64,000 nucleotides of DNA from Geitlerinema sp. PCC 7407 (GCF_000317045.1 NC_019703.1:1476501-1540500), one strand, 5' to 3'; shown: positions 44,469-54,006, numbered from the stretch's first letter. Numbers and translations are program-made. The notes: generated by a model not told the origin, from the letters alone.

Positions 44469-46466
44469 ATGGAGACATTTGACGGGCGGGAGTGGCTGTT
44501 GACCAATGGCCTGGGCACCATGGCCAGCGGAACTGTAGGGGATGCCCGGACGCGCACCTATCATGGTTGGCTGGTGGCGGCTCTGGCACCGCCGGGTCAG
44601 CGATCGCTCCTGCTCTCGCATCTAGAGGCGACACTGGTCGTGGCGCAGGACTCCTGGCCGCTGAGCACCAACTGTTGGGCAGACGGGGCCGTTCATCCCC
44701 AGGGCTATCGGCAGTTGCAGACCTTTGCGCGCGAGCCGGTGCCGACCTGGGTCTGGCAGGAGTCTGATTGGCAACTGACCCGGCAAATCGCGATGCCCCA
44801 CGCAAGCCCTGAGATGGCTGCTGCGGGCCAAGGGGTGCTGGTGCGCTACCGCTACGAGGGCGATCGCCCGGCGGTGCTGCGTTTGCGCCCGCTGATTGGC
44901 GATCGCAACTTGCACCATCAGCAACACATGGCCCCAGATCTGCGCTTTCCCCAAATTGTTGGCTCGCAGTGGGCGTGTTTCCAGGCCCAGCGCCCTGCGA
45001 TTCTGGGGACGCCGTGGCACCTGACCTGGACGCGGGGCCTCTACACCCCGGAGGACTCCTGGTATTTGCGCTACCGCTATCCCGAAGAGACGCAGCGGGG
45101 ACTGGCGGATCAAGAGGACTTGTTTTGTCCGGGCGAACTGGCGGTGAGGTTGGCACCGGGAGAAACCGTAACCCTGGGGGCATTTGTGGGTCTGGCGAGC
45201 GCCCCGCTGACGGACCCGTGCTTTGATCAAGCGGTGGCTGCTGAGGCGGAGCGTTTGGCTGCGTTATTTGCCCCCGTGCTGCGATCGCCCCATCCCTATC
45301 TGGAGGCGCGCCGCCAGCTGTGCTGCGCGAGCGATCAGTTCATCGTGCATCGGACGTCGATCCAAGGGCCAACGGCGATCGCAGGCTATCCCTGGTTCAG
45401 TGACTGGGGCCGCGATACCTTGATTGCTCTGCCGGGACTGGCGCTGACCACGGGGCGCTGGGAGTTGGCCCGCGGTCTCCTAGAAACCTTTGGCAGCTAC
45501 TGCCGCGATGGCCTCATTCCCAACACCTTTCCTGAAACGGACGCTGACCCGATCTATAACAGCTTGGATGCCACGCTGTGGTGGATTGAAACCCTGGGGC
45601 TGTACCTGGAGGCAACCCAGGACTGGGACTTTCTAGCTACTCAGTACCCTACGGCTCGCAAAATCTACAAGTTCCTAACAGCGGGGACCCACTACAGCAT
45701 CTGCGTGGACGCGACTGATGGCTTGCTGGGATGGAATGCGCCTGGGGTGGCGCTGACGTGGATGGATGCGGTCGTAGACGGCTACGTGGTGACGCCGCGA
45801 CGGGGCAAGCCCGTTGAGATTAATGCGCTGTGGTACTCGGCTTTGGCGTGGCTGAGGGACTGGGCAGAGCGCTTGGCCCATCGCAGTCACCCACCGGCAC
45901 CGGCGCTGCTGAACCAAGCCGCCCACTATCGTCACCAGGCCGCCCAGGTCGAGGCCTCCCTGCAAAAGTTCTGGAACCGCTCCCAAGGCTATCTGTTTGA
46001 TGGGTTAGCGCCCGACGACTCACGAAATGCTCAGATTCGGCCCAATGCGGTCATTGCCCTTTCGCTGTTTCACTGCGCTTTCCCTGCGACTCAGGGACGC
46101 CAGATTTTGGCGATCGCCCGCGATCGCCTGCTGACGCCCTATGGCCTGCGATCGCTCGATTCCAGCGATCCGGACTACATCGGCACCTACGCGGGCGATC
46201 GCTTCCATCGCGATCGCGCCTATCACCAGGGCACCGTCTGGAGCTGGCTGATCGGTCCCTTTGTACGGGCGTGGCGGCGCTTCTACCCTGACGAGCCGCT
46301 CCCCTTTGACTGGCAGCCCCTTCTCGATCACCTGACCTCCCAGGCGTGCCTGGGCTCTGTCTCTGAAATTTTCGATGGCGATCCGCCCCATGCCCCACAA
46401 GGCGCGATCGCCCAAGCGTGGTCAGTTGCCGAGATTCTTCGTGCCCTAGAGCTTGAGCTGAGCTGA
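44469..46466 (+). CDS. Amylo-alpha-1,6-glucosidase (glycogen debranching enzyme)
   Basis: A 665-residue protein of the GDE_C/N type. The N-terminal domain starts at FDGREWLLTNGLGTMASGTV, followed by DARTRTYHGWLVAAL. The catalytic alpha/alpha-barrel includes IAGYPWFSDWGRDTLIALPGL, then CRDGLIPNTFPE, TDGLLGWNAPGVALTWMDA and HQGTVWSWLIGPFV. It trims alpha-1,6 branches of glycogen. ATG 44469 gives the usual N-terminus; the frame is open to 44328, so up to 47 more residues are possible. A very strong terminator follows. Confidence 0.9.
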   Translation: METFDGREWLLTNGLGTMASGTVGDARTRTYHGWLVAALAPPGQRSLLLSHLEATLVVAQDSWPLSTNCWADGAVHPQGYRQLQTFAREPVPTWVWQESDWQLTRQIAMPHASPEMAAAGQGVLVRYRYEGDRPAVLRLRPLIGDRNLHHQQHMAPDLRFPQIVGSQWACFQAQRPAILGTPWHLTWTRGLYTPEDSWYLRYRYPEETQRGLADQEDLFCPGELAVRLAPGETVTLGAFVGLASAPLTDPCFDQAVAAEAERLAALFAPVLRSPHPYLEARRQLCCASDQFIVHRTSIQGPTAIAGYPWFSDWGRDTLIALPGLALTTGRWELARGLLETFGSYCRDGLIPNTFPETDADPIYNSLDATLWWIETLGLYLEATQDWDFLATQYPTARKIYKFLTAGTHYSICVDATDGLLGWNAPGVALTWMDAVVDGYVVTPRRGKPVEINALWYSALAWLRDWAERLAHRSHPPAPALLNQAAHYRHQAAQVEASLQKFWNRSQGYLFDGLAPDDSRNAQIRPNAVIALSLFHCAFPATQGRQILAIARDRLLTPYGLRSLDSSDPDYIGTYAGDRFHRDRAYHQGTVWSWLIGPFVRAWRRFYPDEPLPFDWQPLLDHLTSQACLGSVSEIFDGDPPHAPQGAIAQAWSVAEILRALELELS

Positions 46467-46511
46467 CGCAGCCAATCTGCGGCCATGAGTCTGGGATCCT
46501 GGGCATGTGTT

Positions 46512-46555
46512 AAACGAAAGAGAGCCCAGCTAATGGGCTCTCTTTCGTTTAAATT
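46512..46555. terminator. Strong bidirectional terminator between debranching enzyme and tRNA
   Basis: A perfect 17-bp stem AAACGAAAGAGAGCCCA (46512-46528) with TGGGCTCTCTTTCGTTT (46534-46550), loop GCTAA, followed by AAATTCTTTT. It can serve the plus-strand enzyme gene and the minus-strand tRNA. Confidence 0.88.
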
Positions 46556-46563
46556 CTTTTGTA

Positions 46564-46636
46564 TGGCTCAGGCGGGATTTGAACCTGCGACCTTGGGCTT
46601 ATGAGTCCCCTGCTCTAACCACTGAGCTACTGAGCC
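46564..46636 (-). tRNA. tRNA with CAT anticodon (Met, or Ile2 after lysidine modification)
   Basis: A 73-nt cloverleaf on the minus strand. The acceptor stem GGCTCAG/CTGAGCC and D stem GCTC/GAGC are perfect; the anticodon loop is CTCATAA (anticodon CAT); the T loop is TTCAAAT. CCA is not encoded. The anticodon stem has only three strong pairs (GGG/CCC) with G-A and A-G at its ends, and the T stem has one A-C. The CTCATAA loop and AGTGGTTAGAGC D arm resemble both elongator Met and Ile2 tRNAs, so identity is not certain. Confidence 0.85.
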
Positions 46637-46772
46637 GAGCGAACTTCGCTTGAAATTTTCGCTGCCGAAATCAGCAGCTTTAGTAACTTAACACAATCAA
46701 AGGGCGATCGCTACCCCTTTTGCCAAAAAATCTGAAAATTTTCTAAATACAGGGCCTACAAGGATTGGCTCA

Positions 46773-46802
46773 AAAAAAGGGAGCCTGAAGGCTCCCTTTT
46801 TT
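46773..46802 (-). terminator. Rho-independent terminator after the LysM/M23 gene
   Basis: A perfect stem AAAAAAGGGAGCC/GGCTCCCTTTTTT with loop TGAA (46773-46802). The minus-strand T run makes it a strong terminator about 40 nt after the stop. Confidence 0.9.
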
Positions 46803-46840
46803 CAAATCGCTTGCAATCGGTGAACTAGCCTAGAACTCGC

Positions 46841-49300
46841 TTAGCCATCCCGCGAGGTCAGGAGAGCCAAAGGATTAACGGCGCCTTGGCCCGAAGGGTG
46901 AATCTCAAAGTGAGAGTGGGGACCGGTGCTATAGCCAGTGCTGCCCATCTCAGCAATCTGCTGACCCTGATCGACTTGTTGACCTACCCGAACCAAGTTT
47001 CGGTTGTTGTGTGCGTAGAGGGTGATGCTGCCGTCAGGATGCTGGATTTCAACCAGGTTGCCGTAGCCACCGTCGTTCCAGCCCGAGGTGATGACCACAC
47101 CAGGAGCTGCTGCCACAACAGGAGTTCCTACAGGAGCGGCAATGTCAATACCCCGGTGCATTCTGCCCCAGCGGTAGCCGTAGCCGGAAGTGAGAACCCC
47201 CTCAGCGGGCCAAATGTAACCCTTGAACGTTGCACTTTCCTTGGGCAGATAGGTGTCAGCGGCAGCTAGGGGTGGCAGCTGGGGAGAAACACTCTGGCCG
47301 ATCGCGGTTTTGACAATTGGGTCATAGCTTGCCGATCCGATATTGGCGGCGGCGACGACCTGCTCTTGCGGAGCCGCAGGCGGGTTGACTGGGATCGTCA
47401 CAGACTGGCTGCTGGCCTGACCGCTGGCTTTCTGCTCGCGCAGGTTCCGGATTTCAGCTTGCAAACCGTTGGTGTACTGGTTGGGCTTGAATTCAGGATT
47501 GACGCGGCTGCCGCCTAGAGAGGCTGCATCGTTGCTGGTGGAAACAACCGCAACGGTTTGGGGCTCAGCAACAGGCTCATTGCGGGTTGCAACGGTTACT
47601 GAGTCATCCCTCTGCGTTTGGTATTTTTCGCGGAGTCTGATGATTTCAGCTCGTAGACCTTCCGTGTAGGTGTCAAGCTGCGTCTCGGCGCCAAACTGAG
47701 GAACGCTTTGATTCTCGGGCTGAGCTACGCCAGGGCGGCTGACCGGAGCCGTTGCGACCTGTAAGCCTTCTTCTGTGGCAGCTTCCTCAGCGGGAGCCGC
47801 CGGTGTCAGGCCAACGACCAAAGGCAGTTCGGGAGAATCGGCCTTTTGCGCTTCTGCCTCAGTCTCTTCATCCAAGACAGGAATGGGAGTTGCGGAGGCG
47901 ATGGTGACAGGCTGGGTAGTAACCGTTGCTACGCTGAAGGGCGTCTCCACAGACTGCTGGGGAATGCGCAGCACCTGATCGACTTTGATCAAGTTGGGGT
48001 TGTCGATGCCGTTAAAAGCGATCAGCTCAGACTGAGACACGCCGTGCTGACGCGCGATCGCGCTCAGGGTGTCGCCGGAGTTGACGCGATAGGCCTCTAC
48101 GACAGCCTGGGGCTGAGCGAGTGTCGCGTTGCTCTCAGGTTGCTGAGGAGCGATCGCCACTGCCAAGCTAGGAACCGTGGGGACGTTGACCTGCTCAGAG
48201 GCGATCGCCTTCGGCTCTGCTGTCTCAGTTTCGACTACAGCGGCTTCTTGCTCAGCAGCTTTGGGAGCAGCTAGTGTCGGGCTGGCTGCAGCTTGCAGAC
48301 TATCAGCCTTCTCAGGCATGGCGTAGCTCTGGGCTGAGGGCTCTAGAGCCTTGCTCGAAGACTCGGTTGCCCGCTCAGGCAGCGTCATGACCGGAATTTC
48401 AACAGCCGTTGAGCGGCTAGCAATCTCGGTTTCTTCTGGAAGGCTGGGCTCAGCCACATCAGCCTCAGAAACGGAGGGCTCGACCGACGACTCAACAAAA
48501 GCAGGTGCGGTGGTAGACGCTGCTTCAGATTGGCTGAGGCTCTTTAGGTCGGCCAGGCTGCTCTTGAGCGCGTTGCTCTTTTGCTTGAGTTCAGCTAGCG
48601 CGACTTCTTGCTCGGTCTTCAGCTGGCTGTCTAGACTTTCAGTCGCGGTCTCAACGGGGACCTCAGCGGCAGGGGGCTCTGGAGCCTCTAGTTCGTCTGC
48701 TGCTGGGCTGGGCTGCACATCGCTGACAGTGGGGCTCATTGCATAGGTTGCATAGGCCACTTCGCTCGGTGCAGGAAGCTTGAGGGTCTGGCCAGGATAA
48801 AGCAACGCGTCAGGCGTCAGACCATTGAGAGACGCTAGGTCATTGACATTGACCTGATACAGGCTTGCAATCTGCCAAAGGGTTTGCCCTTCTCGCACGG
48901 AGTGAGTCGCGCTAGAAGACTCTGGGAATGAGAAGGCAACCGTTTGATCTTCCGGGACGGAAGGGGCCACAGGAGCGTCAGCGAGACCTACGGCCGACGG
49001 TTCGGCGGCCATGGGCTCAGCAGCCATGGCTCCATCATCCTGCTGCGGCAGGAGCAAATGCGAAGCACCCATCGAGAGTGCCAGACCAATCATCGCAGCA
49101 GAGGTGCGAGCGCGTCGGCGAGGGGCTTCTGGAAGAACCTGTTTTTGCTCTTCCCAAGCTTCTGCGTCAGAGGCGAGGGCCTGAGAAAGGCGCTCTAGCT
49201 CGCTCATGGCTCGGGATGTAACAGGCTTAACCTTCTGCGGAAATGCTCGTTTCAAAGAACGACCTCCTAGTGACCAGCGTTTAACTGCTCTTGAGTCCAT
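46841..49300 (-). CDS. LysM / M23 peptidase-domain envelope protein
   Basis: An 819-residue protein. A cytoplasmic basic N-terminus precedes one hydrophobic helix (about 66-84, AAMIGLALSMGASHLLLP). LysM 1 (about 133-177) has HSVREGQTLWQIASLY; LysM 2 (about 405-450) has YRVNSGDTLSAIARQHG. Between and after them are long Ala/Glu/Ser-rich linkers. The C-terminal M23 domain has MHRGIDIAAPVGTPVVAA, HPDGSITLYAHN and GPHSHFEIHPSG, carrying the zinc HxxxD and HxH motifs. It probably binds and trims, or activates trimming of, peptidoglycan during division or growth. Start ATG 49300. Confidence 0.92.
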   Translation of the reverse strand: MDSRAVKRWSLGGRSLKRAFPQKVKPVTSRAMSELERLSQALASDAEAWEEQKQVLPEAPRRRARTSAAMIGLALSMGASHLLLPQQDDGAMAAEPMAAEPSAVGLADAPVAPSVPEDQTVAFSFPESSSATHSVREGQTLWQIASLYQVNVNDLASLNGLTPDALLYPGQTLKLPAPSEVAYATYAMSPTVSDVQPSPAADELEAPEPPAAEVPVETATESLDSQLKTEQEVALAELKQKSNALKSSLADLKSLSQSEAASTTAPAFVESSVEPSVSEADVAEPSLPEETEIASRSTAVEIPVMTLPERATESSSKALEPSAQSYAMPEKADSLQAAASPTLAAPKAAEQEAAVVETETAEPKAIASEQVNVPTVPSLAVAIAPQQPESNATLAQPQAVVEAYRVNSGDTLSAIARQHGVSQSELIAFNGIDNPNLIKVDQVLRIPQQSVETPFSVATVTTQPVTIASATPIPVLDEETEAEAQKADSPELPLVVGLTPAAPAEEAATEEGLQVATAPVSRPGVAQPENQSVPQFGAETQLDTYTEGLRAEIIRLREKYQTQRDDSVTVATRNEPVAEPQTVAVVSTSNDAASLGGSRVNPEFKPNQYTNGLQAEIRNLREQKASGQASSQSVTIPVNPPAAPQEQVVAAANIGSASYDPIVKTAIGQSVSPQLPPLAAADTYLPKESATFKGYIWPAEGVLTSGYGYRWGRMHRGIDIAAPVGTPVVAAAPGVVITSGWNDGGYGNLVEIQHPDGSITLYAHNNRNLVRVGQQVDQGQQIAEMGSTGYSTGPHSHFEIHPSGQGAVNPLALLTSRDG

Positions 49301-50418
49301 CTAACTGCTTTTCGTCAACGATTCTAATCACATCACGTAAGCGATCAGGATCACCAACGGCAAATATGCTTAGGCAAGAGTACCCTGGTTTTTTGATTTA
49401 GACAAGTTTACATGGCTCAAGAAGAATCAACAGTAGGACAGACAGGGTATTGGGAGAAGTGGTTCGAAACTGTTAATGGGCAATGCCACTTTTTGAAGGC
49501 CCGAAAGCAGTTTACATCACCTTTTCTACGAAATGAGGAATCTGAGATGCACTCCTGTCTGGGGTCCTGTAGGGCGTGTCAAAAATGCATTGACCTGTCA
49601 GCTTCTAGTGCTTGAGATGACTAGACTGCAACCCTTCTGGCTTGACCCTGATGTCCTCTGCGACCTCAATGTAGACAAAAATCTACGCCTATTGTTCACG
49701 AAATGACAACCGTAGGATTTAGAACTTCACATCCGTAGAATTTGCTACCGAATGGTGGCGGCAACCTCAGAGACGATCGCCTGTAATCCGCTTCTAGTCT
49801 TGCTCTAGAGCATCGGTTTCTCTTGGCTTTGACTGTGTTTCTCAGGGGCTTAGAGATCCGTGCGCAAGGGTACCCAAGGCTTTACTTCGGTCCATCAGGA
49901 TATCTCCCAGGATGGATGAGGTTCCTGATAGAAATTTCTTATTGACTTATTACGGGATTGGTAGTGTAGGCGACTGAAGGACGCTTAAAAAATCTTGATT
50001 CTCTCAACCTCTATGCTTTTGACGTGCATGAGAGAAGGATCAGTGAAAGCTGCCAAGCTCAGGATGAGGGAAGTCAAAGAAAAATTCTTTCTTGTATCTA
50101 TCGATGAAGATACAGGTTCGCTGATGAGAGAAACCTATAGAGAAGATAGAGGAGAGCTTTTGCTGCTTGAAGAGCGATCGCATTGCTCTGGTGAAATGGC
50201 AGATAGATAGCGAGGGATGAAACCCAAAATATATAGACAAGCGGAGGGCGATCGCCTTTTGCGCCTATCTATCGAGAGCTTTTAGGCAATAGTTTGCGAG
50301 AGAGCGATCGCCGCTAAATTTCCAAGCCAATTCCGGCCAGTAACCCCGAAGACTTCGAGATTACTGAAAAGGAGACGAGCACAGGAGCGATCGCCTTGCT
50401 GATGGATCTGGAGCGGAG
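49301..50418. other. 1.1-kb spacer without a recognised gene
   Basis: No conserved protein was recognised on either strand. Short open frames (49412-49615 and 49995-50210, plus) have unusual composition and no recognised motif. The segment is less GC-rich than its surroundings and contains few HIP1 octamers until 50174. It includes the 5' region of the LysM/M23 gene. I looked for a c-di-AMP (ydaO) riboswitch and could not identify one. An unannotated small RNA or decayed gene is possible. Confidence 0.4.
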
Positions 50419-50880
50419 TTAGCCGAGGTAACCTAGCTGGCGCCGCGCTTCGAAGAGGCCAATGGCAGCGCTGACGGAAAGATTGAGGCTGCGCACGTGG
50501 GCTTGGCTCATGGGGATGTGCAGGGTAGCGTCGCACTGCGCTAAAACTTCTCGCGGCAGCCCCTGGGTTTCACAGCCAAAGAGTAACCAGTCTTCTTCCT
50601 GAAACTCAAACTTAGAATAGTTATATTGTCCTGAAGCGCTGAAGCCCAGCTGACGTCCGCCAAGGGTCTGATGGTAGACCTCAAATGCATCAAATGTCTC
50701 GTGGTAGTGCAGATCTACGTAAGGCCAGTAGTCTAGGCCGGCTCGCTTGAGCTGGCGATCGCTAATCTCGAAGCCCAAAGGACCTACAAGGTGGAGCTCC
50801 GTGCCGGTAGCTGCACAAGTTCGAGCAATGTTTCCAGTATTGGGTGGAATTTGGGGATTAACGAGAACAATGCGGGGCAT
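50419..50880 (-). CDS. trmL: tRNA (cytidine/uridine-34-2'-O)-methyltransferase TrmL
   Basis: A 153-residue SPOUT methyltransferase that methylates the wobble ribose of tRNA-Leu. Motifs: VLVNPQIPPNTGNIARTCAATG, the first conserved box, LLFGCETQGLP, and IPMSQAHVRSLNLSVSAAI, the trefoil-knot cofactor loop. ATG 50880 (MPRIVLVNP) is the natural start; an in-frame TTG lies three codons earlier. Confidence 0.95.
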   Translation of the reverse strand: MPRIVLVNPQIPPNTGNIARTCAATGTELHLVGPLGFEISDRQLKRAGLDYWPYVDLHYHETFDAFEVYHQTLGGRQLGFSASGQYNYSKFEFQEEDWLLFGCETQGLPREVLAQCDATLHIPMSQAHVRSLNLSVSAAIGLFEARRQLGYLG

Positions 50881-51289
50881 TTCAGGCAAGGTACTCAGTA
50901 TCGTTTCGCGGTCGAAACCCTAGAGAATACCGCAAAACCAATAGTTTTTTTTAATGGCCCTCTCGAATCGAAAATTGATTAAATATTCTGATGGCTAATC
51001 CACCCCAACCCAGGCTGATCGGAGTGGGGCTAAACAATTGTGATTTTCTAGAAAATGAGCCTAATTAAATAAATAAAGCTAATGAATGAACCCAAAAAGC
51101 CTGATGAAATCAGGCTTTGAGCCAGAGGTTGTTCCCGTGGTTGCTGCCAAAAAGAGGGAATCGCCCGCGCGATTGATAGGGGATGCAAGAAAGCGCGTTC
51201 CGCTCTTTTTGGGGCGACAAATACGCAGTGAACCTGAGCAGCCTACGAGAAGAATGCTGACTTTAGGCGCGGAGCGGCTGTAAAAGCGG
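50881..51289. other. Spacer between trmL and gshA, with a terminator hairpin
   Basis: No gene recognised. AAAGCCTGA (51096-51104) and TCAGGCTTT (51110-51118) form a perfect 9-bp stem; on the minus strand it is followed by TTGGG, so it probably ends the gshA transcript. The 50985-51085 part is AT-rich and may hold a promoter for trmL. Confidence 0.5.
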
Positions 51290-52441
51290 TCACGCCACGA
51301 GGGGGTGGCACAGCTTGCTGGCGAGTTCTCGCTCCTGCTCTTCAAGATCTTGAATGGCCTGGACAAAAATCTGCCGTGGACTCAGTCCCTGTTGATAGAG
51401 CGATAGCCAGCGTTGGGCTTCGTTGCCGTCTCGCAGAATTTTGCGCAAAGGCAGCAAGAAACAGCCAAAGCCGTTCTTTTTCGCGGTGGGCAGGACTTCT
51501 TGATAAAGCTGCTCGATCCAGTCGCGAGCGCTCAAGATGTGGCCGTCTCGCCAATGGCGCAGGGGTGCGTCCAAGCTACTTTTGGCGGCGGACATTTCAT
51601 TGGCGTCTGCGATCGCCACGAGGTCCTGACTGCGGCTGTTGCTGGGAAAGAGGCTAATGGAGAGCGGATCGAGGCTGGGGTCTTCGATGCATTGGAGAAT
51701 TCGAGCCTCGAGGAGTGCTGTCACGGCCAAAAGCGCGATCGGATCGGTCATGAGATCGCAGATGCGCAGCTCTAGGCGGTTGAGGTTGTAAGGACGGCGA
51801 TCGCCATTTGGGCGCACCGAGCTCCACAGGTGCCGGACGTTTTGCATGGTGCCAGCCTCGATCTGAGCTTCGGTCCACTGGATATAGTGACGGTGGCTCT
51901 CAAATAGCGGAACGTGAACGGGCGTTTTGGGGAAAACGGACCAGCGAGTGGAGTGCTGACCAGTGACCTTGCTGTCTAGAAAGGGTGAAGCGGCGCTCAG
52001 CGCCAAAAAGAGAGGCGCCTCAACTCGAACCAGGCGGCAAGCCCGCATAAGGGTTTCGGGGTCCGAGATACCAATGTTGATGTGAATGCTAGCGGTGACA
52101 ACGGTGGTGCCGTAGGTCTGCTCGATATACCCGTGATAGGGGTTGGCAGGGTCTGACCGATAAAAGCGATCGCTGCCGCCGAGAGACAGCGTACTGCCCG
52201 GAATCAGCGTGTAGTCGCCCAGGGTTTTCAGGTAGGCGCGCAGCTGCTGGCGGGGACGGATCAAGTCGCAGAGCAGGCGATCGTAGCAGCTCAGCGGCGG
52301 AGTGGTGTACTCGACGTTGCGATTGTCAGGCTCCCGGACAAAACTGTCCAACTCCGCGACGATCTGGTCTGAGAATCCCACAATGTCCCCTTGAGGGGTG
52401 CCAGTGTACATCTCGACTTCAAAGCCTTTCGATAGCAGCAC
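51290..52441 (-). CDS. gshA: Glutamate-cysteine ligase, cyanobacterial type
   Basis: First step of glutathione synthesis. The 383-residue protein has the cyanobacterial N-terminus LLSKGFEVEMYTGTPQGDIVG (in part), NVEYTTPPLSCYDRLLCDL, the substrate loop LIPGSTLSLGGSDRFYRSDP and VTASIHINIGI, and RPYNLNRLELRICDLMTDP. It belongs to the plant/cyanobacterial-like GCS2 group rather than the E. coli GshA. The start is a GTG at 52441. Confidence 0.93.
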   Translation of the reverse strand: MLLSKGFEVEMYTGTPQGDIVGFSDQIVAELDSFVREPDNRNVEYTTPPLSCYDRLLCDLIRPRQQLRAYLKTLGDYTLIPGSTLSLGGSDRFYRSDPANPYHGYIEQTYGTTVVTASIHINIGISDPETLMRACRLVRVEAPLFLALSAASPFLDSKVTGQHSTRWSVFPKTPVHVPLFESHRHYIQWTEAQIEAGTMQNVRHLWSSVRPNGDRRPYNLNRLELRICDLMTDPIALLAVTALLEARILQCIEDPSLDPLSISLFPSNSRSQDLVAIADANEMSAAKSSLDAPLRHWRDGHILSARDWIEQLYQEVLPTAKKNGFGCFLLPLRKILRDGNEAQRWLSLYQQGLSPRQIFVQAIQDLEEQERELASKLCHPLVA

Positions 52442-52593
52442 GCGATTGCCTCAGGAGACGACAAAGAACTTTTATATAGCTTGTGCGAGGGCCTCAGAAG
52501 CCTTCATCTGTCCGAAGAGATGGCTACTTCCAGCAGGAAATTTGAGATTGGACCCCAGAAGATCGGGCTATTGGGGCGATCGCCCCAATATTC

Positions 52594-53091
52594 CTAAAAT
52601 TCTTTCGCTCCCCAGCCCGGCGCCATATCCGCAGCGCGCAGGATGAAAGCAGCGAGGTTGGCCACCTGATCATCCGAGAGCCAGCTAGGCGGTACCTCGC
52701 GGCAAAGATACGCCGCCTCTGTCCCGTCATAGCTCAGGGGCTCTCGCATAAAATCCACCAGCGCCTGAACGTGGTTGCGGGGTGGGGTAGCCCCGGCGAG
52801 ATCTGCTAGGGACAGCGAAATTCGCGGATCCGGCAGCGTAGAGCCACCAACATGGCAGTTTAAGCAGTTGTTTTCAAACAGTCGCTTGCCCTCAGAAATC
52901 TCTTCGGCAGAAAAATCCCGAGTGTTGCCCTGCCCATCTATCACAATCGGCACAGGCTCTTGGACCTTGAGGAACCTCACCACATAGGTGTCTAGATCCC
53001 CTGCCTGAGCAGCCCCTCCTATGGTCCAAACGCTAACAATGACTAATAGTCCGAAGCAAAAGCGATGCAGAAGCGCAAGCAGAGGAGCCAT
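52594..53091 (-). CDS. psbV2: Cytochrome c550-like protein PsbV2
   Basis: A 165-residue lumenal c-type cytochrome related to PsbV. It has a signal peptide ending AAQA at residue 30 and a heme motif CLNCH (Cys76, Cys79, His80), followed by TPPRNHVQALVDFMREPLSYDG. At the place of PsbV's second heme ligand it has YLCREVPP, with Cys130 close to the aligned position. This agrees with PsbV2 of Thermosynechococcus, reported to have His/Cys ligation. It lies 420 bp after psbV on the same strand. Its physiological role is unsettled. Confidence 0.87.
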   Translation of the reverse strand: MAPLLALLHRFCFGLLVIVSVWTIGGAAQAGDLDTYVVRFLKVQEPVPIVIDGQGNTRDFSAEEISEGKRLFENNCLNCHVGGSTLPDPRISLSLADLAGATPPRNHVQALVDFMREPLSYDGTEAAYLCREVPPSWLSDDQVANLAAFILRAADMAPGWGAKEF

Positions 53092-53514
53092 GGAGAAAAT
53101 CTAGGCAAAAGTTGACGACGAAAGAACAGACGAGATAACGATAGGTCGTTAAACAGGTGGGCGCACAGCAGTCACTGGGCACTGGAACCGCTTGAAAGCT
53201 CCAGATCGATAAAAAGGACAGCTGAGTCTGAATTTTGGGAGAGTGCTTCGCCAGCTATGGGAAGAACCGCCCTAAAAATATGAGTAATCCTGATTGATAG
53301 GATTTTCTAAATAATAAGGCGAAATATGATAAACGGTGGCTTCAGGCGGGCGATCGCCCTTGATGAAGACAGGGCAGCAGTCTAGAAGGATTCATCGATG
53401 GCAGAGACCGATCCGCGATCGCCAGTCCAAAGAACCAAAAGTTCGCCAACCAGCAAAACAGAAACGCAGCGATCGCCCCCTGTCATCGATGAATCACCCA
53501 ATACCACAGGTGTC
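53092..53514. other. Spacer between psbV and psbV2
   Basis: About 420 bp without a recognised gene. Four HIP1 or HIP1-like octamers lie between 53350 and 53550, and 53280-53330 is AT-rich. The length suggests that psbV2 has its own promoter here. No terminator with a clear T run was found. Confidence 0.4.
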
Positions 53515-54006
53515 TTAGTAGTAGATCTTACCGCCGCCCCAGCGATCGCCCAAAATGCGGGGCTGAGTCAGAACGTGACCAGCGATCGCCACTAGATCAT
53601 CCTCCGTCAGGTTACGCATCTTGGGGAAGATGTCCGTGCTCTTGGTGCTCGGATGCAGCTCAGCAATTTCAGTGAAGCCGTCGTAGGTGGTGGGATTGTG
53701 CATGTAGTCCACCAGACCTTCGATGCTGTCACGAGGCGGAGTTGCCCGTGCCAACGTCTCAGTTCTCAGGTCAACGTTGGGATCGGTTTTTGTAATACCG
53801 CCGAGGTGGCACTGACCGCAGGCGTAGTTAAACAGGCGCTTGCCTTCTTGCACCTGCTTCAGGCTCAGGGTGATGGTCTCGCCCTGATCATTCAGGGGAA
53901 CAGTCCGAGTAGCCGCATCGATGTCGGCTGCGGCGGCCCCTCCCACCATCCACTGAAAGGTGAAAAATACAGTGGCCACAGCGAGCCAAATGTATCTTTT
54001 AAGCAT
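53515..54006 (-). CDS. psbV: Cytochrome c550, photosystem II extrinsic protein
   Basis: Stabilises the Mn4CaO5 cluster at the lumenal face of PSII. The 163-residue precursor has a signal peptide cleaved after GGAAA (mature start about residue 27), heme motif ACGQCHLGG (Cys63, Cys66, His67; mature 37, 40, 41) and second axial ligand His118 (mature His92) in AELHPST. The C-terminus GGGKIYY is conserved. It starts at ATG 54006, with AAGGAGAACC upstream as a ribosome site. Confidence 0.98.
   Translation of the reverse strand: MLKRYIWLAVATVFFTFQWMVGGAAAADIDAATRTVPLNDQGETITLSLKQVQEGKRLFNYACGQCHLGGITKTDPNVDLRTETLARATPPRDSIEGLVDYMHNPTTYDGFTEIAELHPSTKSTDIFPKMRNLTEDDLVAIAGHVLTQPRILGDRWGGGKIYY

Noticed and set aside
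49412-49615. Possible 67-residue protein
   Set aside because: No recognised motif, no ribosome site, odd composition; kept only as part of the spacer.
49301-49960. c-di-AMP (ydaO/yuaA) riboswitch upstream of the LysM/M23 gene
   Set aside because: Only scattered short similarities were seen; the conserved core segments could not be identified in order.
49995-50210. Possible 71-residue protein, highly charged
   Set aside because: No family recognised and no support from context.
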